Source: Bacteroidales bacterium
GTDB lineage: Bacteria; Bacteroidota; Bacteroidia; Bacteroidales; UBA932
Length of the DNA stretch: 64,000 nucleotides
Reading direction: 5' to 3'
Assembly: GCA_017550655.1 (NCBI GenBank)
Contig: JAFZOK010000018.1
Coordinates: 248,001-312,000, forward strand
The notes below the pieces were generated by a model. That model was not told the DNA's origin. It saw only the letters and a list, made by a program, of their open reading frames with translations, and searched no databases. The position numbers were made by a program, and so were the translations under genes. Below, piece by piece: positions 25,726-34,274 of the stretch (position 1 is its first letter; every line of letters begins with the position of its first letter).

Positions 25726-26867
25726 TGAACGGGTCTTAGGAGGTCAGCAACCGTTTTTACGGGATTGAAAGTTGATATCGGAACTTCCACGAATATTGTG
25801 TGCCAGAGGCTCATTGAGCCGTTCCACAATCCTGGGAGTTCCGTATACTTTGCCTTGCGGCCGGCAAAAGTCTTTTCAACGCTAAGGCCAGTTGTAGGAT
25901 CTGTAAACTGCTGAAGGTCAAATTTATTGCCGGTGCTGTCTTTGATGCAGCAGACAATGTCAACAGGATTGAAGTGAGTAGAGTTCTTCATCAGAGACTT
26001 GTCTTCTATCTGGACGCTTTCCAGGATCTGAAGAGATGTGGTGCCGTCCTTTTCTTTGCAAACGAATGGGCCTCCGCCGGGTTCTCCCTCGTTTTTAACC
26101 ATACCGCAGACTCTTATCGGGCGGTCGAGTTTATCCCCTATGCTGTTTTTTATTTTGATGGCCATTCCAAGAAGGATCTTCTTCCATTTGACTGTATCGT
26201 CCAGGAACGGCTCTTTTACAACATTGTCTATGTTCTTGATGAAGATGAAATCCTCGTCGCAGAGATTAAGGTTTTTAAGGAGAGCGCCGTGTCCGGCAGG
26301 GCGGGTCAGGATTGTGCCGTCTTCTTTTCGGAAAGGATTGCCGTTCTCATCGTATGCGGTAACATCTGTGGCGTGGTCCTGGGTGGTGAAGAATGCCTCG
26401 TATGTGCAGTTGTATCTATTCTCGTAACCGGCCTTGAATCTGTTAAAGAGGTTTTTGAAGTCTTCCAGATGTTCCTCTGAAACAGTAAAATGCAGCTTTA
26501 CCTTTCCGTCTTTGTCTTTAGCGTACATTGCACCTTCTACCAGATGCTCCTCAAGTGGAGTTCGGGTGAACATCCCGTATTTATGGAAAGGAAGAAGGCC
26601 CTTCGGTGTAGATGCTAATGTGTCTCTGTCAATGGAAAAATCTATAGGAGTCTTTGCCTTGAGTTCTTCCCTGAGGCGGTCTGCATTCTCCCCTTCTTCA
26701 TACAGAGGCTTGAACATCCTTGTAGCCGCACCGCTGGCAGGAGTGAATTTGCACAGCGTGCCCTCAAAGGACTCGGCGATCTTAAGATATTCGGATTCCT
26801 GTTCTGGAGTGAGTCTTATGATTGTTCCGTCTTGAACGCTTGCGGCTTTTTCAATAATCAAACTCAT
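25719..26867 (-). CDS. DUF4301 protein, N-terminally short
   Basis: A 382-residue member of the Bacteroidetes DUF4301 family, with the FTPASGAATRMFK and TRPAGHGALLKNL blocks that resemble a nucleotidyltransferase fold. As I recall the family, members carry about 40 further N-terminal residues and total about 500. This copy starts at ATG 26867 inside the end of pdxB, overlapping it by 17 bases, and no in-frame coding extension is visible upstream. The body is intact. Function unknown; sugar-nucleotide metabolism is only a fold-based guess. Confidence 0.8.
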   Translation of the reverse strand: MSLIIEKAASVQDGTIIRLTPEQESEYLKIAESFEGTLCKFTPASGAATRMFKPLYEEGENADRLREELKAKTPIDFSIDRDTLASTPKGLLPFHKYGMFTRTPLEEHLVEGAMYAKDKDGKVKLHFTVSEEHLEDFKNLFNRFKAGYENRYNCTYEAFFTTQDHATDVTAYDENGNPFRKEDGTILTRPAGHGALLKNLNLCDEDFIFIKNIDNVVKEPFLDDTVKWKKILLGMAIKIKNSIGDKLDRPIRVCGMVKNEGEPGGGPFVCKEKDGTTSLQILESVQIEDKSLMKNSTHFNPVDIVCCIKDSTGNKFDLQQFTDPTTGLSVEKTFAGRKAKYTELPGLWNGSMSLWHTIFVEVPISTFNPVKTVADLLRPVHQ

Positions 26868-27891
26868 GGCGATAGATATATTCTTTTCTAAGTTTCTCGA
26901 AATCTTCAGGATGTGCTCTCAAGGCGCTGTCTATCTCGGCGATCGGGAAGAACTGCTGAAGCTGGGACTTGAGGTTTTTGTTTATGTCAAGATGATGCCT
27001 CTCGTCCTTTGATCTACAAGTGAAGTCTTTAAGGGCGTTTATGTTGGCATAGTCTGCAAAGGCTCTTACCACTGCATCCGTTGCATTCTGCTTGCCTTCA
27101 ACGGAATAACCGGCAATATGCGGAGTTGCCAGTGATGCTCTTTCCAGCATTATTCTGGAAATCTTTGGTTCATTGTTCCAGACATCGCAGATGAAAAGGC
27201 CGAGCTTTTTGGATTTTATCAGTGCCTCATCATCTATGACTCCGCCTCTGGAAGCGTTGACAAGATGAGCACCTGTTTTGATTTTAGAGAAGAACTTCTT
27301 GCCGGCAAGGCCTCTTGTGGAGATGTCCAGAGGCGTATGCATTGTGATGATGTCTGAATTCTCCAGAACTACTTCCAGGGAATAGTAATCCAGAGGAATT
27401 CCCTGTTTCTGCTTGGGAGGGTCGTTTCTCAGGACGTTGAATCCTAATTTCAGGCATAATTGGGCGACTTTCTCTCCCACATTACCGGCTCCGATGATTC
27501 CCACGGTGAGTTTATCCCTTTCCTTTCTGTTTTCAGGAAGGATTCCAGTCTGGGATATTGCGGTCAGGAAATACTGCATAACCGCAGAACTGTTGCATCC
27601 CGGAGCATTTGCTACGCAAATTGAATTTGCGCGGCAATAATCCTCATCTATATGGTCTTTGCCAATTGTGGCGGAAGCGATGAATCTTATGTTTTGTCCC
27701 TCCAGAAGAGCTTTGCTGCACTTTGTCCTGGTCCTGATGAAAAGGCATTTTTCATCTTGTTTTGCCTTTTTAATCGCGGAGGAAAAGTCTTCCCCGGGGG
27801 CATAGATAACGTCTGCGTACGGTTCCAGTACGCCTTTAATATAAGGAATGGCATTATCTACGATTGCAATCATATTCTTATCTGAGGACAA
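26851..27891 (-). CDS. pdxB: Erythronate-4-phosphate dehydrogenase
   Basis: A 346-residue NAD-dependent D-isomer hydroxyacid dehydrogenase of pyridoxal-phosphate synthesis. The GIIGAGNVGEKVAQ Rossmann loop, the MHTPLDISTRG block, NASRGGVIDD and HIAGYSVEGKQNAT, a motif specific to PdxB, are visible. It overlaps DUF721 at its start (14 bases) and DUF4301 at its end. Several PLP enzymes lie nearby (LysA, aminotransferase), but no other pdx gene is in the window. Confidence 0.95.
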   Translation of the reverse strand: MSSDKNMIAIVDNAIPYIKGVLEPYADVIYAPGEDFSSAIKKAKQDEKCLFIRTRTKCSKALLEGQNIRFIASATIGKDHIDEDYCRANSICVANAPGCNSSAVMQYFLTAISQTGILPENRKERDKLTVGIIGAGNVGEKVAQLCLKLGFNVLRNDPPKQKQGIPLDYYSLEVVLENSDIITMHTPLDISTRGLAGKKFFSKIKTGAHLVNASRGGVIDDEALIKSKKLGLFICDVWNNEPKISRIMLERASLATPHIAGYSVEGKQNATDAVVRAFADYANINALKDFTCRSKDERHHLDINKNLKSQLQQFFPIAEIDSALRAHPEDFEKLRKEYIYRHEFDY

Positions 27892-28168
27892 TGTTCTTTA
27901 CAAAAGGCCCGCCAAGGTTGCTGTTGAGTATGTACAGTATCTGGCGGCGGCGGTTATAGAGCATGCTCCTGATTATGGAAGAAGAAAGGTTAACATACAG
28001 GGTTCCGTCCTTGTAAAAGCGGGAAGAAGTGGCCTTGACAATGTTAGGCTCCATCTTCTCGTCCCAGCAGCGCACAACCCTGGCTCCCAGAAGGCCTTCC
28101 TTGCCACCCATCTGGTTAAGGTATTCGCGGAGAAGTTCCCCTACCGGTTTGCTGGTCTGCCTTTTCAT
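27878..28168 (-). CDS. DUF721 protein (DciA-like)
   Basis: A 96-residue DUF721 protein. DUF721 proteins include DciA, which loads the replicative helicase in bacteria lacking DnaC. The WDEKMEPNIVKATSSRFYKDGTLYV core is typical. It overlaps recF by four bases (ATGA) and pdxB by 14, so it is translationally coupled to both. The recF-DUF721 pairing supports a replication role. Confidence 0.85.
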   Translation of the reverse strand: MKRQTSKPVGELLREYLNQMGGKEGLLGARVVRCWDEKMEPNIVKATSSRFYKDGTLYVNLSSSIIRSMLYNRRRQILYILNSNLGGPFVKNIVLR

Positions 28169-29283
28169 ATCCTGGAGATTTTACCTGATGAAACCTCAAA
28201 ATTCCTTGCGCTGCCGCCAACCTTTTCCACAAGGGCATCCATTCTAACCTTGTTGCTGTCCGTTATGAATATCTGGCCGAAATCCTCTCCGGAAACCATC
28301 TGGAGAAGGTTCTTGACCCTTTCCATATCCAATTTGTCGAACACGTCGTCCAGTAAAAGTATAGGAGTAGTGGCTTTGCCGTCTTTTCTCATAATCCCGA
28401 ACTGGGCCATCTTCAGTGCAATCTGGAAGCACTTCTGCTGGCCCTGGCTGGCACATCTTTTCAAAAGGCTGAAATCCTGGGCAGGACTCTTCATTTCAAA
28501 GGCCACATCGTCACGGTGGATGCCTCTTGTGGTGAATCCCATTATCTTGTCCCTGTCAAAATTCCTGAAAAGAATCTCATCGAGGGGATGTTTCTGGAGT
28601 TCCGACTGGTATGTCAGGCGGACGGTCTCGTTTCCGCCGCTGAGCTGCGTATAATGCTTCTGGACGCTTTCCTGAAGGTCTGAACAGAGTTTTTGCCTGG
28701 CCTGGAATATGTATTCGGCGTTTTCGCACAGCTGGGCGTCAAGGACGCTGACCAGCTCCCTGGACGGATCTTCATCCTTCAGCAGGCGGTTTCTCTGGGC
28801 CAGGGTCTTGTTGTATCTCTGGAGCTTTTCCAGATACAGGCGGTCCATCTGGCTCAGGAGGGCGTTCAGGAACCGTCTCCTTTCCTCCGCGCTAAGGTTA
28901 ATGAGATTGGAGTCTGAAGGGGATACCATAACCACAGGAAGAAGCCCGATGTGGTCTGCAAGCCTCTTGTAGGCCTTGTCGTTGCATTTAAGCGTCTTCC
29001 CTTCCTTGTTTCCCCCATATATGCCAAGCCCTATTTTGCTCACCGATCCGTCATCCATATTGTAATAGCCGGCCACGGCTGCACTCTCTTTACCGTCGCG
29101 GATACTGAAAGAATCCTGGAAATTGAAGAAACTCTTGGCCATGGAAAGGCTGTAGACGGCATCCAGAAGATTGGTCTTGCCGCTTCCGTTAGCCCCGGAA
29201 ATGCAGTTGAGTCCGGAGGAAAATTCAAGGTCCGCCTCGGCGATGTTCTTGAAATCCGTTATGAGTATCCTGCTTAAAAACAT
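28165..29283 (-). CDS. recF: DNA replication and repair protein RecF
   Basis: A 372-residue ABC-type ATPase that loads RecA at gaps. Walker A is GANGSGKTN, the signature region is RCASQGQQKCF, and Walker B is LLLDDVFDKLD. A longer in-frame ORF to 29352 exists; the ATG at 29283 is chosen because MFLSRILITDFKNI is the family start and a -7 box (TAATTTTG) lies at 29301-29308, inside the longer frame. It heads the recF-DUF721-pdxB-DUF4301 operon. Confidence 0.95.
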   Translation of the reverse strand: MFLSRILITDFKNIAEADLEFSSGLNCISGANGSGKTNLLDAVYSLSMAKSFFNFQDSFSIRDGKESAAVAGYYNMDDGSVSKIGLGIYGGNKEGKTLKCNDKAYKRLADHIGLLPVVMVSPSDSNLINLSAEERRRFLNALLSQMDRLYLEKLQRYNKTLAQRNRLLKDEDPSRELVSVLDAQLCENAEYIFQARQKLCSDLQESVQKHYTQLSGGNETVRLTYQSELQKHPLDEILFRNFDRDKIMGFTTRGIHRDDVAFEMKSPAQDFSLLKRCASQGQQKCFQIALKMAQFGIMRKDGKATTPILLLDDVFDKLDMERVKNLLQMVSGEDFGQIFITDSNKVRMDALVEKVGGSARNFEVSSGKISRI

Positions 29284-29297
29284 ATCGTGAAAAACTA

Positions 29298-29329
29298 TTG
29301 CAAAATTAGAATATTTATCCGTAAATTTG
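29298..29329 (+). promoter_or_regulatory. Promoter of the TPR membrane protein gene
   Basis: TTG at 29298-29300, a 21-base spacer and TAAATTTG at 29322-29329. The leader to the ATG at 29355 is about 22 bases. The recF -7 box falls within this spacer. Confidence 0.65.
29301..29308 (-). promoter_or_regulatory. -7 promoter element of recF
   Basis: TAATTTTG on the minus strand, 17 bases upstream of the recF ATG. It lies inside the forward promoter of the divergent TPR gene. Confidence 0.55.
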
Positions 29330-29354
29330 CACTTCGCAAAAAATCTTAACAAAA

Positions 29355-30038
29355 ATGGCTAAAAACTACAAAGAAAGCTCTGAGCCAAAGGCCAATGTCG
29401 CCGAGGCCCTGTCAAAGACAGAAATGTTCTTCGAGAAAAACAAGAAGACCATCGGATATGTGGTGGGAGGATTGATCGTACTGGCAGCCCTCATTTTCGT
29501 GTACCGCAATTTTATAGTAATCCCTAAGCAGAAGGAAGCAGCCAACCAGCTGTATGTGGCTGAGCGCTATTTCAAGCTTGATTCCTTTGCACTGGCTCTC
29601 AACGGAGACGGAAACTCTCTCGGCCTGAAGCAGATAATAAACAAATACGGAAAGAAAGCCGGTATGGCCGCCTATTATGACGCTGGCGTATGCTGCCTCC
29701 GCCTTGGCGAGAACGACCAGGCTATCGAATACCTGAAGAAGTTCTCCAGCAAGGACAGGATAATTGCCGCAAAGGCAAAGTGCTGCATCGGTGACGCCCT
29801 TGTGAATAAAGACGATATCAAAGGTGCCGTGGCATGGTTTGAGGAAGCAGCCGAGCTGAGCAACAATATCTTCAGTGCAGGTTACCTCCAGAAGGCAGGA
29901 ATCTGCTACGAGGAGCTCGGCGATTACGGAAAGGCTCTCGGATGCTACAACAAGATAAAGAACGAGTTTGCCCAGTCCCCTGAAGGACAGGAAATAGACA
30001 AGTACATTTCCAGGGTAGAGGCTCTTGGCGCCAAATAA
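29355..30038 (+). CDS. TPR membrane protein, YfgM-like
   Basis: A 227-residue protein with a cytoplasmic N-terminus, one membrane helix (about 34-53) and four to five TPR-like helix pairs outside (AAYYDAGVCCLRLGENDQAIEYL, AVAWFEEAAEL, AGICYEELGDYGKALGCY). This is the layout of YfgM, which links the Sec translocon to periplasmic chaperones; the role here is inferred from that similarity. It lies nine bases upstream of yebC. Confidence 0.8.
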   Translation: MAKNYKESSEPKANVAEALSKTEMFFEKNKKTIGYVVGGLIVLAALIFVYRNFIVIPKQKEAANQLYVAERYFKLDSFALALNGDGNSLGLKQIINKYGKKAGMAAYYDAGVCCLRLGENDQAIEYLKKFSSKDRIIAAKAKCCIGDALVNKDDIKGAVAWFEEAAELSNNIFSAGYLQKAGICYEELGDYGKALGCYNKIKNEFAQSPEGQEIDKYISRVEALGAK

Positions 30039-30046
30039 TCAGCACT

Positions 30047-30793
30047 ATGGGAAGAGCGTTTGAATTCAGGAAAGAGAGGAAGTTCAAGAGATGGGGCAAC
30101 ATGGCCCGCGTCTTCACCCGCCTCGGAAAGGAAATCACGATTGCAGCAAAGAACGGAGGTCCGGATCCGGACTACAACCCTACCCTGAGGACTATCATCC
30201 AGACGGCAAAGAGTGAAAACATGCCTAAGGAGAACATAGACAGGGCTATCAAGAGGGCTGTGGAGAAAGACCAGAGCGATTTCCAGGAAATAGTATACGA
30301 GGGCTACGGCCCTGGCGGAATCGCCTATCTGATCGAGACTGCAACCGACAACCACACCCGCACAGTTGCCAACATCCGCAGCTACTTCAACAAGTACAAC
30401 GGAACCCTCGGAACCAGCGGCAGCGTGGAGTTTATGTTCGAGCACAAATGCGTTTTCAAGATCAAGAGCGAGAAGGAACCTATAGATCTTGAGGAACTTG
30501 AACTTGAGCTCATAGACTACGGAGCAGACGAGGTCTTTGAAGAAGAGGACGATGAAGGAAACAAGACTGTAGTCATCTACGGAGCGTACAAATCCTTTGG
30601 AGAAATCCAGAAATATATAGAGGAGAAGGGATATACGATAGTCAGCGGAGGATTCGAGAGAATCCCTACCGTGGACCTGAAGAAACTTCCGGAAGAACAA
30701 AGGATAGAAAACGAGAAGCTGATTGAAAAGATAGAGAATGACGACGACGTCCAGAATGTCTACCATACTCTAGACCTTTCAGACTCCCAATAA
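30047..30793 (+). CDS. YebC/PmpR-family DNA-binding or translation-associated protein
   Basis: A 248-residue YebC family protein with the GRAFEFRKERKFKRWGNMARVFTRL start, the GGPDPDYNP block and the YEGYGPGGIAYL segment. Family members bind DNA as regulators, and some have recently been linked to translation of proline stretches. Length is normal. A clear intrinsic terminator follows. Confidence 0.92.
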   Translation: MGRAFEFRKERKFKRWGNMARVFTRLGKEITIAAKNGGPDPDYNPTLRTIIQTAKSENMPKENIDRAIKRAVEKDQSDFQEIVYEGYGPGGIAYLIETATDNHTRTVANIRSYFNKYNGTLGTSGSVEFMFEHKCVFKIKSEKEPIDLEELELELIDYGADEVFEEEDDEGNKTVVIYGAYKSFGEIQKYIEEKGYTIVSGGFERIPTVDLKKLPEEQRIENEKLIEKIENDDDVQNVYHTLDLSDSQ

Positions 30794-30811
30794 GGGATTA
30801 TAGCCCCCGAG

Positions 30812-30832
30812 AAAGCCCCAAGCGGGCTTTTT
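30812..30832 (+). terminator. Intrinsic terminator after yebC
   Basis: Seven-bp stem AAAGCCC/GGGCTTT with loop CAAGC, then T-run. Separates the yebC unit from the methylmalonyl-CoA operon. Confidence 0.85.
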
Positions 30833-30881
30833 CAGTTTATTGCAAGACTTTGGAAATATTAAACTATAAAAATTACAAATT

Positions 30882-31295
30882 ATGGAATTAACTCATATAG
30901 AACATCTTGGGATTGCCGTTAAATCCTTGGAAGAGGCTATCCCCTATTATGAAGAAATGCTTGGCCTGAAGTGCTACTCTATTGAGGAGGTTAAGGACCA
31001 GAAAGTAAAGACCGCCTTCTTCAAGATCGGCCAGACTAAGATCGAGCTTCTGGAAAGCACAGATCCTGAGGGAACAATCGCCAAGTTCATCGAAAAGAGA
31101 GGCGAGGGAATCCACCACATGGCTTTCTCCACCCCTTCAGTGCAGACCTGCCTCGACGAGCTTGAGGCTAAGGGCGTAAGGCTGATTGACAAGGCTCCTA
31201 GAAAGGGTGCCGAGGGACTGAACATAGCATTCCTTCATCCAAAATCAACCCACGGTGTTCTTACCGAGATCTGCGAGGATCCTAACAAGAAATAA
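30882..31295 (+). CDS. mce: Methylmalonyl-CoA epimerase
   Basis: A 137-residue glyoxalase-fold enzyme that interconverts (R)- and (S)-methylmalonyl-CoA on the path from succinyl-CoA to propionyl-CoA. The HIEHLGIAVKSLEEA start, the KIELLESTDP strand and the GIHHMAF metal-binding motif are typical. It leads an operon with the decarboxylase genes. No TAnnTTTG box is visible upstream; the leader is AT-rich. Confidence 0.96.
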   Translation: MELTHIEHLGIAVKSLEEAIPYYEEMLGLKCYSIEEVKDQKVKTAFFKIGQTKIELLESTDPEGTIAKFIEKRGEGIHHMAFSTPSVQTCLDELEAKGVRLIDKAPRKGAEGLNIAFLHPKSTHGVLTEICEDPNKK

Positions 31296-31316
31296 TCTAA
31301 AAATCTATAGACAGTT

Positions 31317-32867
31317 ATGAGTCAGCAGCTCGAACAAGTTAAAGCGTTGATATCCCTTAGGGAAAAAGCGCGTATGGGCGGCGGTCAGAAGAGAATCGAC
31401 TCCCAGCACGAAAAAGGAAAATATACAGCCAGAGAAAGGATACAGATGTTGCTGGATCCGGGCAGCTTCGAGGAATTCGACATGTTCGTTACCCACCGTT
31501 GCACCAACTTCGGAATGGAGAAGAACCACGTCCTCGGCGATGGCGTTGTAACCGGCTACGGTACAATCGGAGGAAGGCTCGTATATGTTTTCGCCCAGGA
31601 TTTCACCGTATTGGGAGGTTCCCTCAGCGAGACTTTCGCACAGAAGATCTGCAAGGTAATGGATATCGCGATGAAAGTCGGAGCTCCGGTTATCGGAATC
31701 AACGACTCCGGTGGAGCACGTATCCAGGAAGGCGTTAACGCGCTTGCAGGATATACAGACATATTCCAGAGGAACATTCTGGCCAGTGGCGTAATCCCTC
31801 AGATTTCAGCCATCTTCGGCCCTTGCGCCGGTGGTGCGGTTTATTCCCCTGCACTTACGGACTTCAACATCATGTCCAAGGGAAGCTACATGTTCCTTAC
31901 CGGACCTAAGGTTGTAAAGAGCGTTCTCGGTGAGGACGTTACACAGGAGACTCTCGGAGGAGCAAGCGTTCACGCCAGCAAGTCCGGTGTGGCCCACTTC
32001 GCAGTTGACAACGAGGAAATAGGTATCCAGACGATCAAGGACCTGCTTTCATATCTTCCTCAGAACAACCTGGAGAAGACCCCTCTCGTTCCTACCAGCG
32101 ACCCTATCAACCGTATGGACGATGAACTGAATGATATCATTCCAGATAACCCTAACAAGCCGTATAACATGTATGACGTTATCCGTCACATAGTTGACGA
32201 CGGCAAGTTCCTGGAAGTCCACAAGGATTACGCAAAGAGCCTTATCGTTGGTTTCGCAAGGTTTGACGGAATTGCAGTCGGTATCGTGGCCAACCAGCCT
32301 TCAGTTCTGGCAGGTGTGCTCGACTCCAACTCCAGCCGCAAGGGTGCAAGGTTCGTACGCTTCTGCGACGCCTTCAACATCCCTATCCTCACTCTCGAGG
32401 ACGTTCCTGGCTTCCTCCCTGGAACCCAGCAGGAGTACAACGGTATCATCCTCCACGGAGCAAAGCTCCTGTACGCTTTCGGAGAGGCAACCGTTCCAAA
32501 GATCACCGTGGTTCTGAGAAAGGCTTACGGTGGCGCATACTGCGTTATGAGCTCCAAGCATCTGAGAGGAGATATCAACTACGCATGGCCTAACGCAGAG
32601 ATTGCCGTTATGGGTCCTAGCGGAGCAATCGAGATCCTCTACGGCAAGGAAATGAAGGAGGCCCAGGATGTTAACGCATTCAAGGCAGAGAAGGAGAAGG
32701 AATACAGGGATGCATTCGCAAACCCTTACAACGCAGCAAAGTACGGTTATATCGACGATGTAATCGAGCCGCGCAACACAAGGTTCAGAGTTATCCGCGC
32801 CCTGCATCAGCTGGAGAACAAGAGGCTTACCAACCCTGCAAAGAAACACGATAACCTTCCACTCTAA
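31317..32867 (+). CDS. mmdA: Methylmalonyl-CoA decarboxylase alpha subunit (carboxyltransferase)
   Basis: A 516-residue biotin-dependent carboxyltransferase of the acyl-CoA carboxylase beta family. The [14 protein letters not shown] and [12 protein letters not shown] oxyanion motifs and the C-terminal [13 protein letters not shown] segment are visible. It moves CO2 from methylmalonyl-CoA to biotin on the carrier subunit. Propionyl-CoA carboxylase beta is the alternative, but the neighbouring gamma, biotin and beta genes make the Na+-pumping decarboxylase the better call. Confidence 0.95.
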   Translation: MSQQLEQVKALISLREKARMGGGQKRIDSQHEKGKYTARERIQMLLDPGSFEEFDMFVTHRCTNFGMEKNHVLGDGVVTGYGTIGGRLVYVFAQDFTVLGGSLSETFAQKICKVMDIAMKVGAPVIGINDSGGARIQEGVNALAGYTDIFQRNILASGVIPQISAIFGPCAGGAVYSPALTDFNIMSKGSYMFLTGPKVVKSVLGEDVTQETLGGASVHASKSGVAHFAVDNEEIGIQTIKDLLSYLPQNNLEKTPLVPTSDPINRMDDELNDIIPDNPNKPYNMYDVIRHIVDDGKFLEVHKDYAKSLIVGFARFDGIAVGIVANQPSVLAGVLDSNSSRKGARFVRFCDAFNIPILTLEDVPGFLPGTQQEYNGIILHGAKLLYAFGEATVPKITVVLRKAYGGAYCVMSSKHLRGDINYAWPNAEIAVMGPSGAIEILYGKEMKEAQDVNAFKAEKEKEYRDAFANPYNAAKYGYIDDVIEPRNTRFRVIRALHQLENKRLTNPAKKHDNLPL

Positions 32868-32878
32868 AGAAGAACGTG

Positions 32879-33859
32879 ATGAAGAAGATATTATCAGTAT
32901 TCACATTGGCTTGCCTGCTTCTGCTTTCGGGTGGAGTCTTTGCGCAGAGTCCGGTGGATATCAGGATCAACGAGGTCCAGGTATCAAACCAGACTGGCGT
33001 ACAGGACGAGAACGGAGACAGATGCGGTTGGGTGGAGCTGTTCAACACCGCCTACGGAATGGTGGATGTTGCCGGTTTCTATCTCACCGATGACAAGGCC
33101 AATCCTACCAAGTATATGATTCCTAAGGGGAACACCGCAACTCAGGTACCTCTGAGGAAGTATTTTATACTGTTTGCAGACGGCAATCCTTCCAAGGGTG
33201 TCTTCCACATGAATTTCACTCTGGACGGAGTAAAGAACCTCTATCTGTATTCAACTGACGGAGAAACTCTTCTGGACGAGATAGAAATTCCGCAACTCGG
33301 GGCTGACCAGTCTTTCGGAAGATATATCGACGGAGCCGGAAAGCACGAGCCTGTGAACTGGAGCAAGCAGTCTGCACGCAAGAACGCTGTGGACAGCAAG
33401 GTCGCTGAGGACGGAGGTTTCTCAATCCTCAACCACCCTACTCCAGGTAGCACCAACATTACCACACAGGTAGAGACCAAGAGCGAGAAAATGGCCAAGA
33501 TGGACCCTTGGGGAGGCATTCTGGCTATTACAGCAATGGGTGTCGTATTCCTTTGCCTTATAATCCTTTACCTGATCTTCCGCAGCATTGGCAAGCGTGC
33601 CATCCGCAAGCAGGAAGAGGAGAAGGCAGCCAAGATCGCCCCTGCTCCTGCAGCAAAGGCTGCGGCTATTCCTTCAGACGGAACAGTCAATGAAGAGATC
33701 ATCGCTGCAATAGCCATTGCCTGCCATCTTTACCAGAACGGTGTGGACAGCGGAGTTCACGATGTGGAGAGCAATGTCCTCACATTCAACCAGGATCTTC
33801 TGCGCCAATCCCCTTGGGGAGCCAGAACCCTGACACTTAAACAGGATCCCAGAATCTAA
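32879..33859 (+). CDS. OadG-type gamma subunit fused to an extracytoplasmic lamin-tail domain
   Basis: A 326-residue protein. Signal peptide (1-22), then a lamin-tail-like Ig domain (about 25-150: INEVQVSNQT, CGWVELFN, YLTDD, FFGR-like SFGRYIDG), a linker, one membrane helix (about 211-234) and a cytoplasmic tail with a KAAKIAPAPAAKAAA linker. The membrane helix and tail match OadG/MmdD gamma subunits, which are normally about 80 residues. A GTG at 32876 precedes the ATG at 32879; the ATG is preferred. Gene order fits the decarboxylase. The external domain may anchor or stabilise the pump. Confidence 0.88.
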   Translation: MKKILSVFTLACLLLLSGGVFAQSPVDIRINEVQVSNQTGVQDENGDRCGWVELFNTAYGMVDVAGFYLTDDKANPTKYMIPKGNTATQVPLRKYFILFADGNPSKGVFHMNFTLDGVKNLYLYSTDGETLLDEIEIPQLGADQSFGRYIDGAGKHEPVNWSKQSARKNAVDSKVAEDGGFSILNHPTPGSTNITTQVETKSEKMAKMDPWGGILAITAMGVVFLCLIILYLIFRSIGKRAIRKQEEEKAAKIAPAPAAKAAAIPSDGTVNEEIIAAIAIACHLYQNGVDSGVHDVESNVLTFNQDLLRQSPWGARTLTLKQDPRI

Positions 33860-33889
33860 CAATCAAACAACAAGACAAAACATACAATT

Positions 33890-34264
33890 ATGAAAGAATA
33901 TAAGATCAAAGTCAACGGAAACGAGTACAAAGTTGAAATCGAAGAAGTAGGCGGAACCATCACAAACGTAAGCGCAGCTCCTGCACCATCAGCCGCTCCG
34001 GCTCCAAGTGCAGCTCCTGCATCCGCTCCTAGCGCCCCTGCATCTGCAGGTGGAGTTAAAGTTACTTCCCCACTTCCTGGAGTTATCCTGGATGTTGCAG
34101 TAAAGGAAGGCGACGCAGTCAAGAAGGGAGACAAGGTTATCGTTCTCGAGGCCATGAAGATGGAGAACGTCATCGAGGCAACTGCAGACGGTATCGTTAA
34201 GGAAATCAAGGTCAAGAAGACCGACTCCGTTCTTGAGGGAGACGTACTTGTTGTAATCGGTTAA
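33890..34264 (+). CDS. mmdC: Biotin carboxyl carrier subunit of methylmalonyl-CoA decarboxylase
   Basis: A 124-residue carrier with a short N-terminal strand domain, an Ala/Pro-rich flexible linker (about 29-54) and a C-terminal biotinyl domain. The biotin site is Lys90 in EAMKMEN. It carries CO2 from MmdA to the membrane beta subunit. It is ten bases upstream of mmdB. Confidence 0.96.
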   Translation: MKEYKIKVNGNEYKVEIEEVGGTITNVSAAPAPSAAPAPSAAPASAPSAPASAGGVKVTSPLPGVILDVAVKEGDAVKKGDKVIVLEAMKMENVIEATADGIVKEIKVKKTDSVLEGDVLVVIG

Positions 34265-34274
34265 TTGTAGGATT

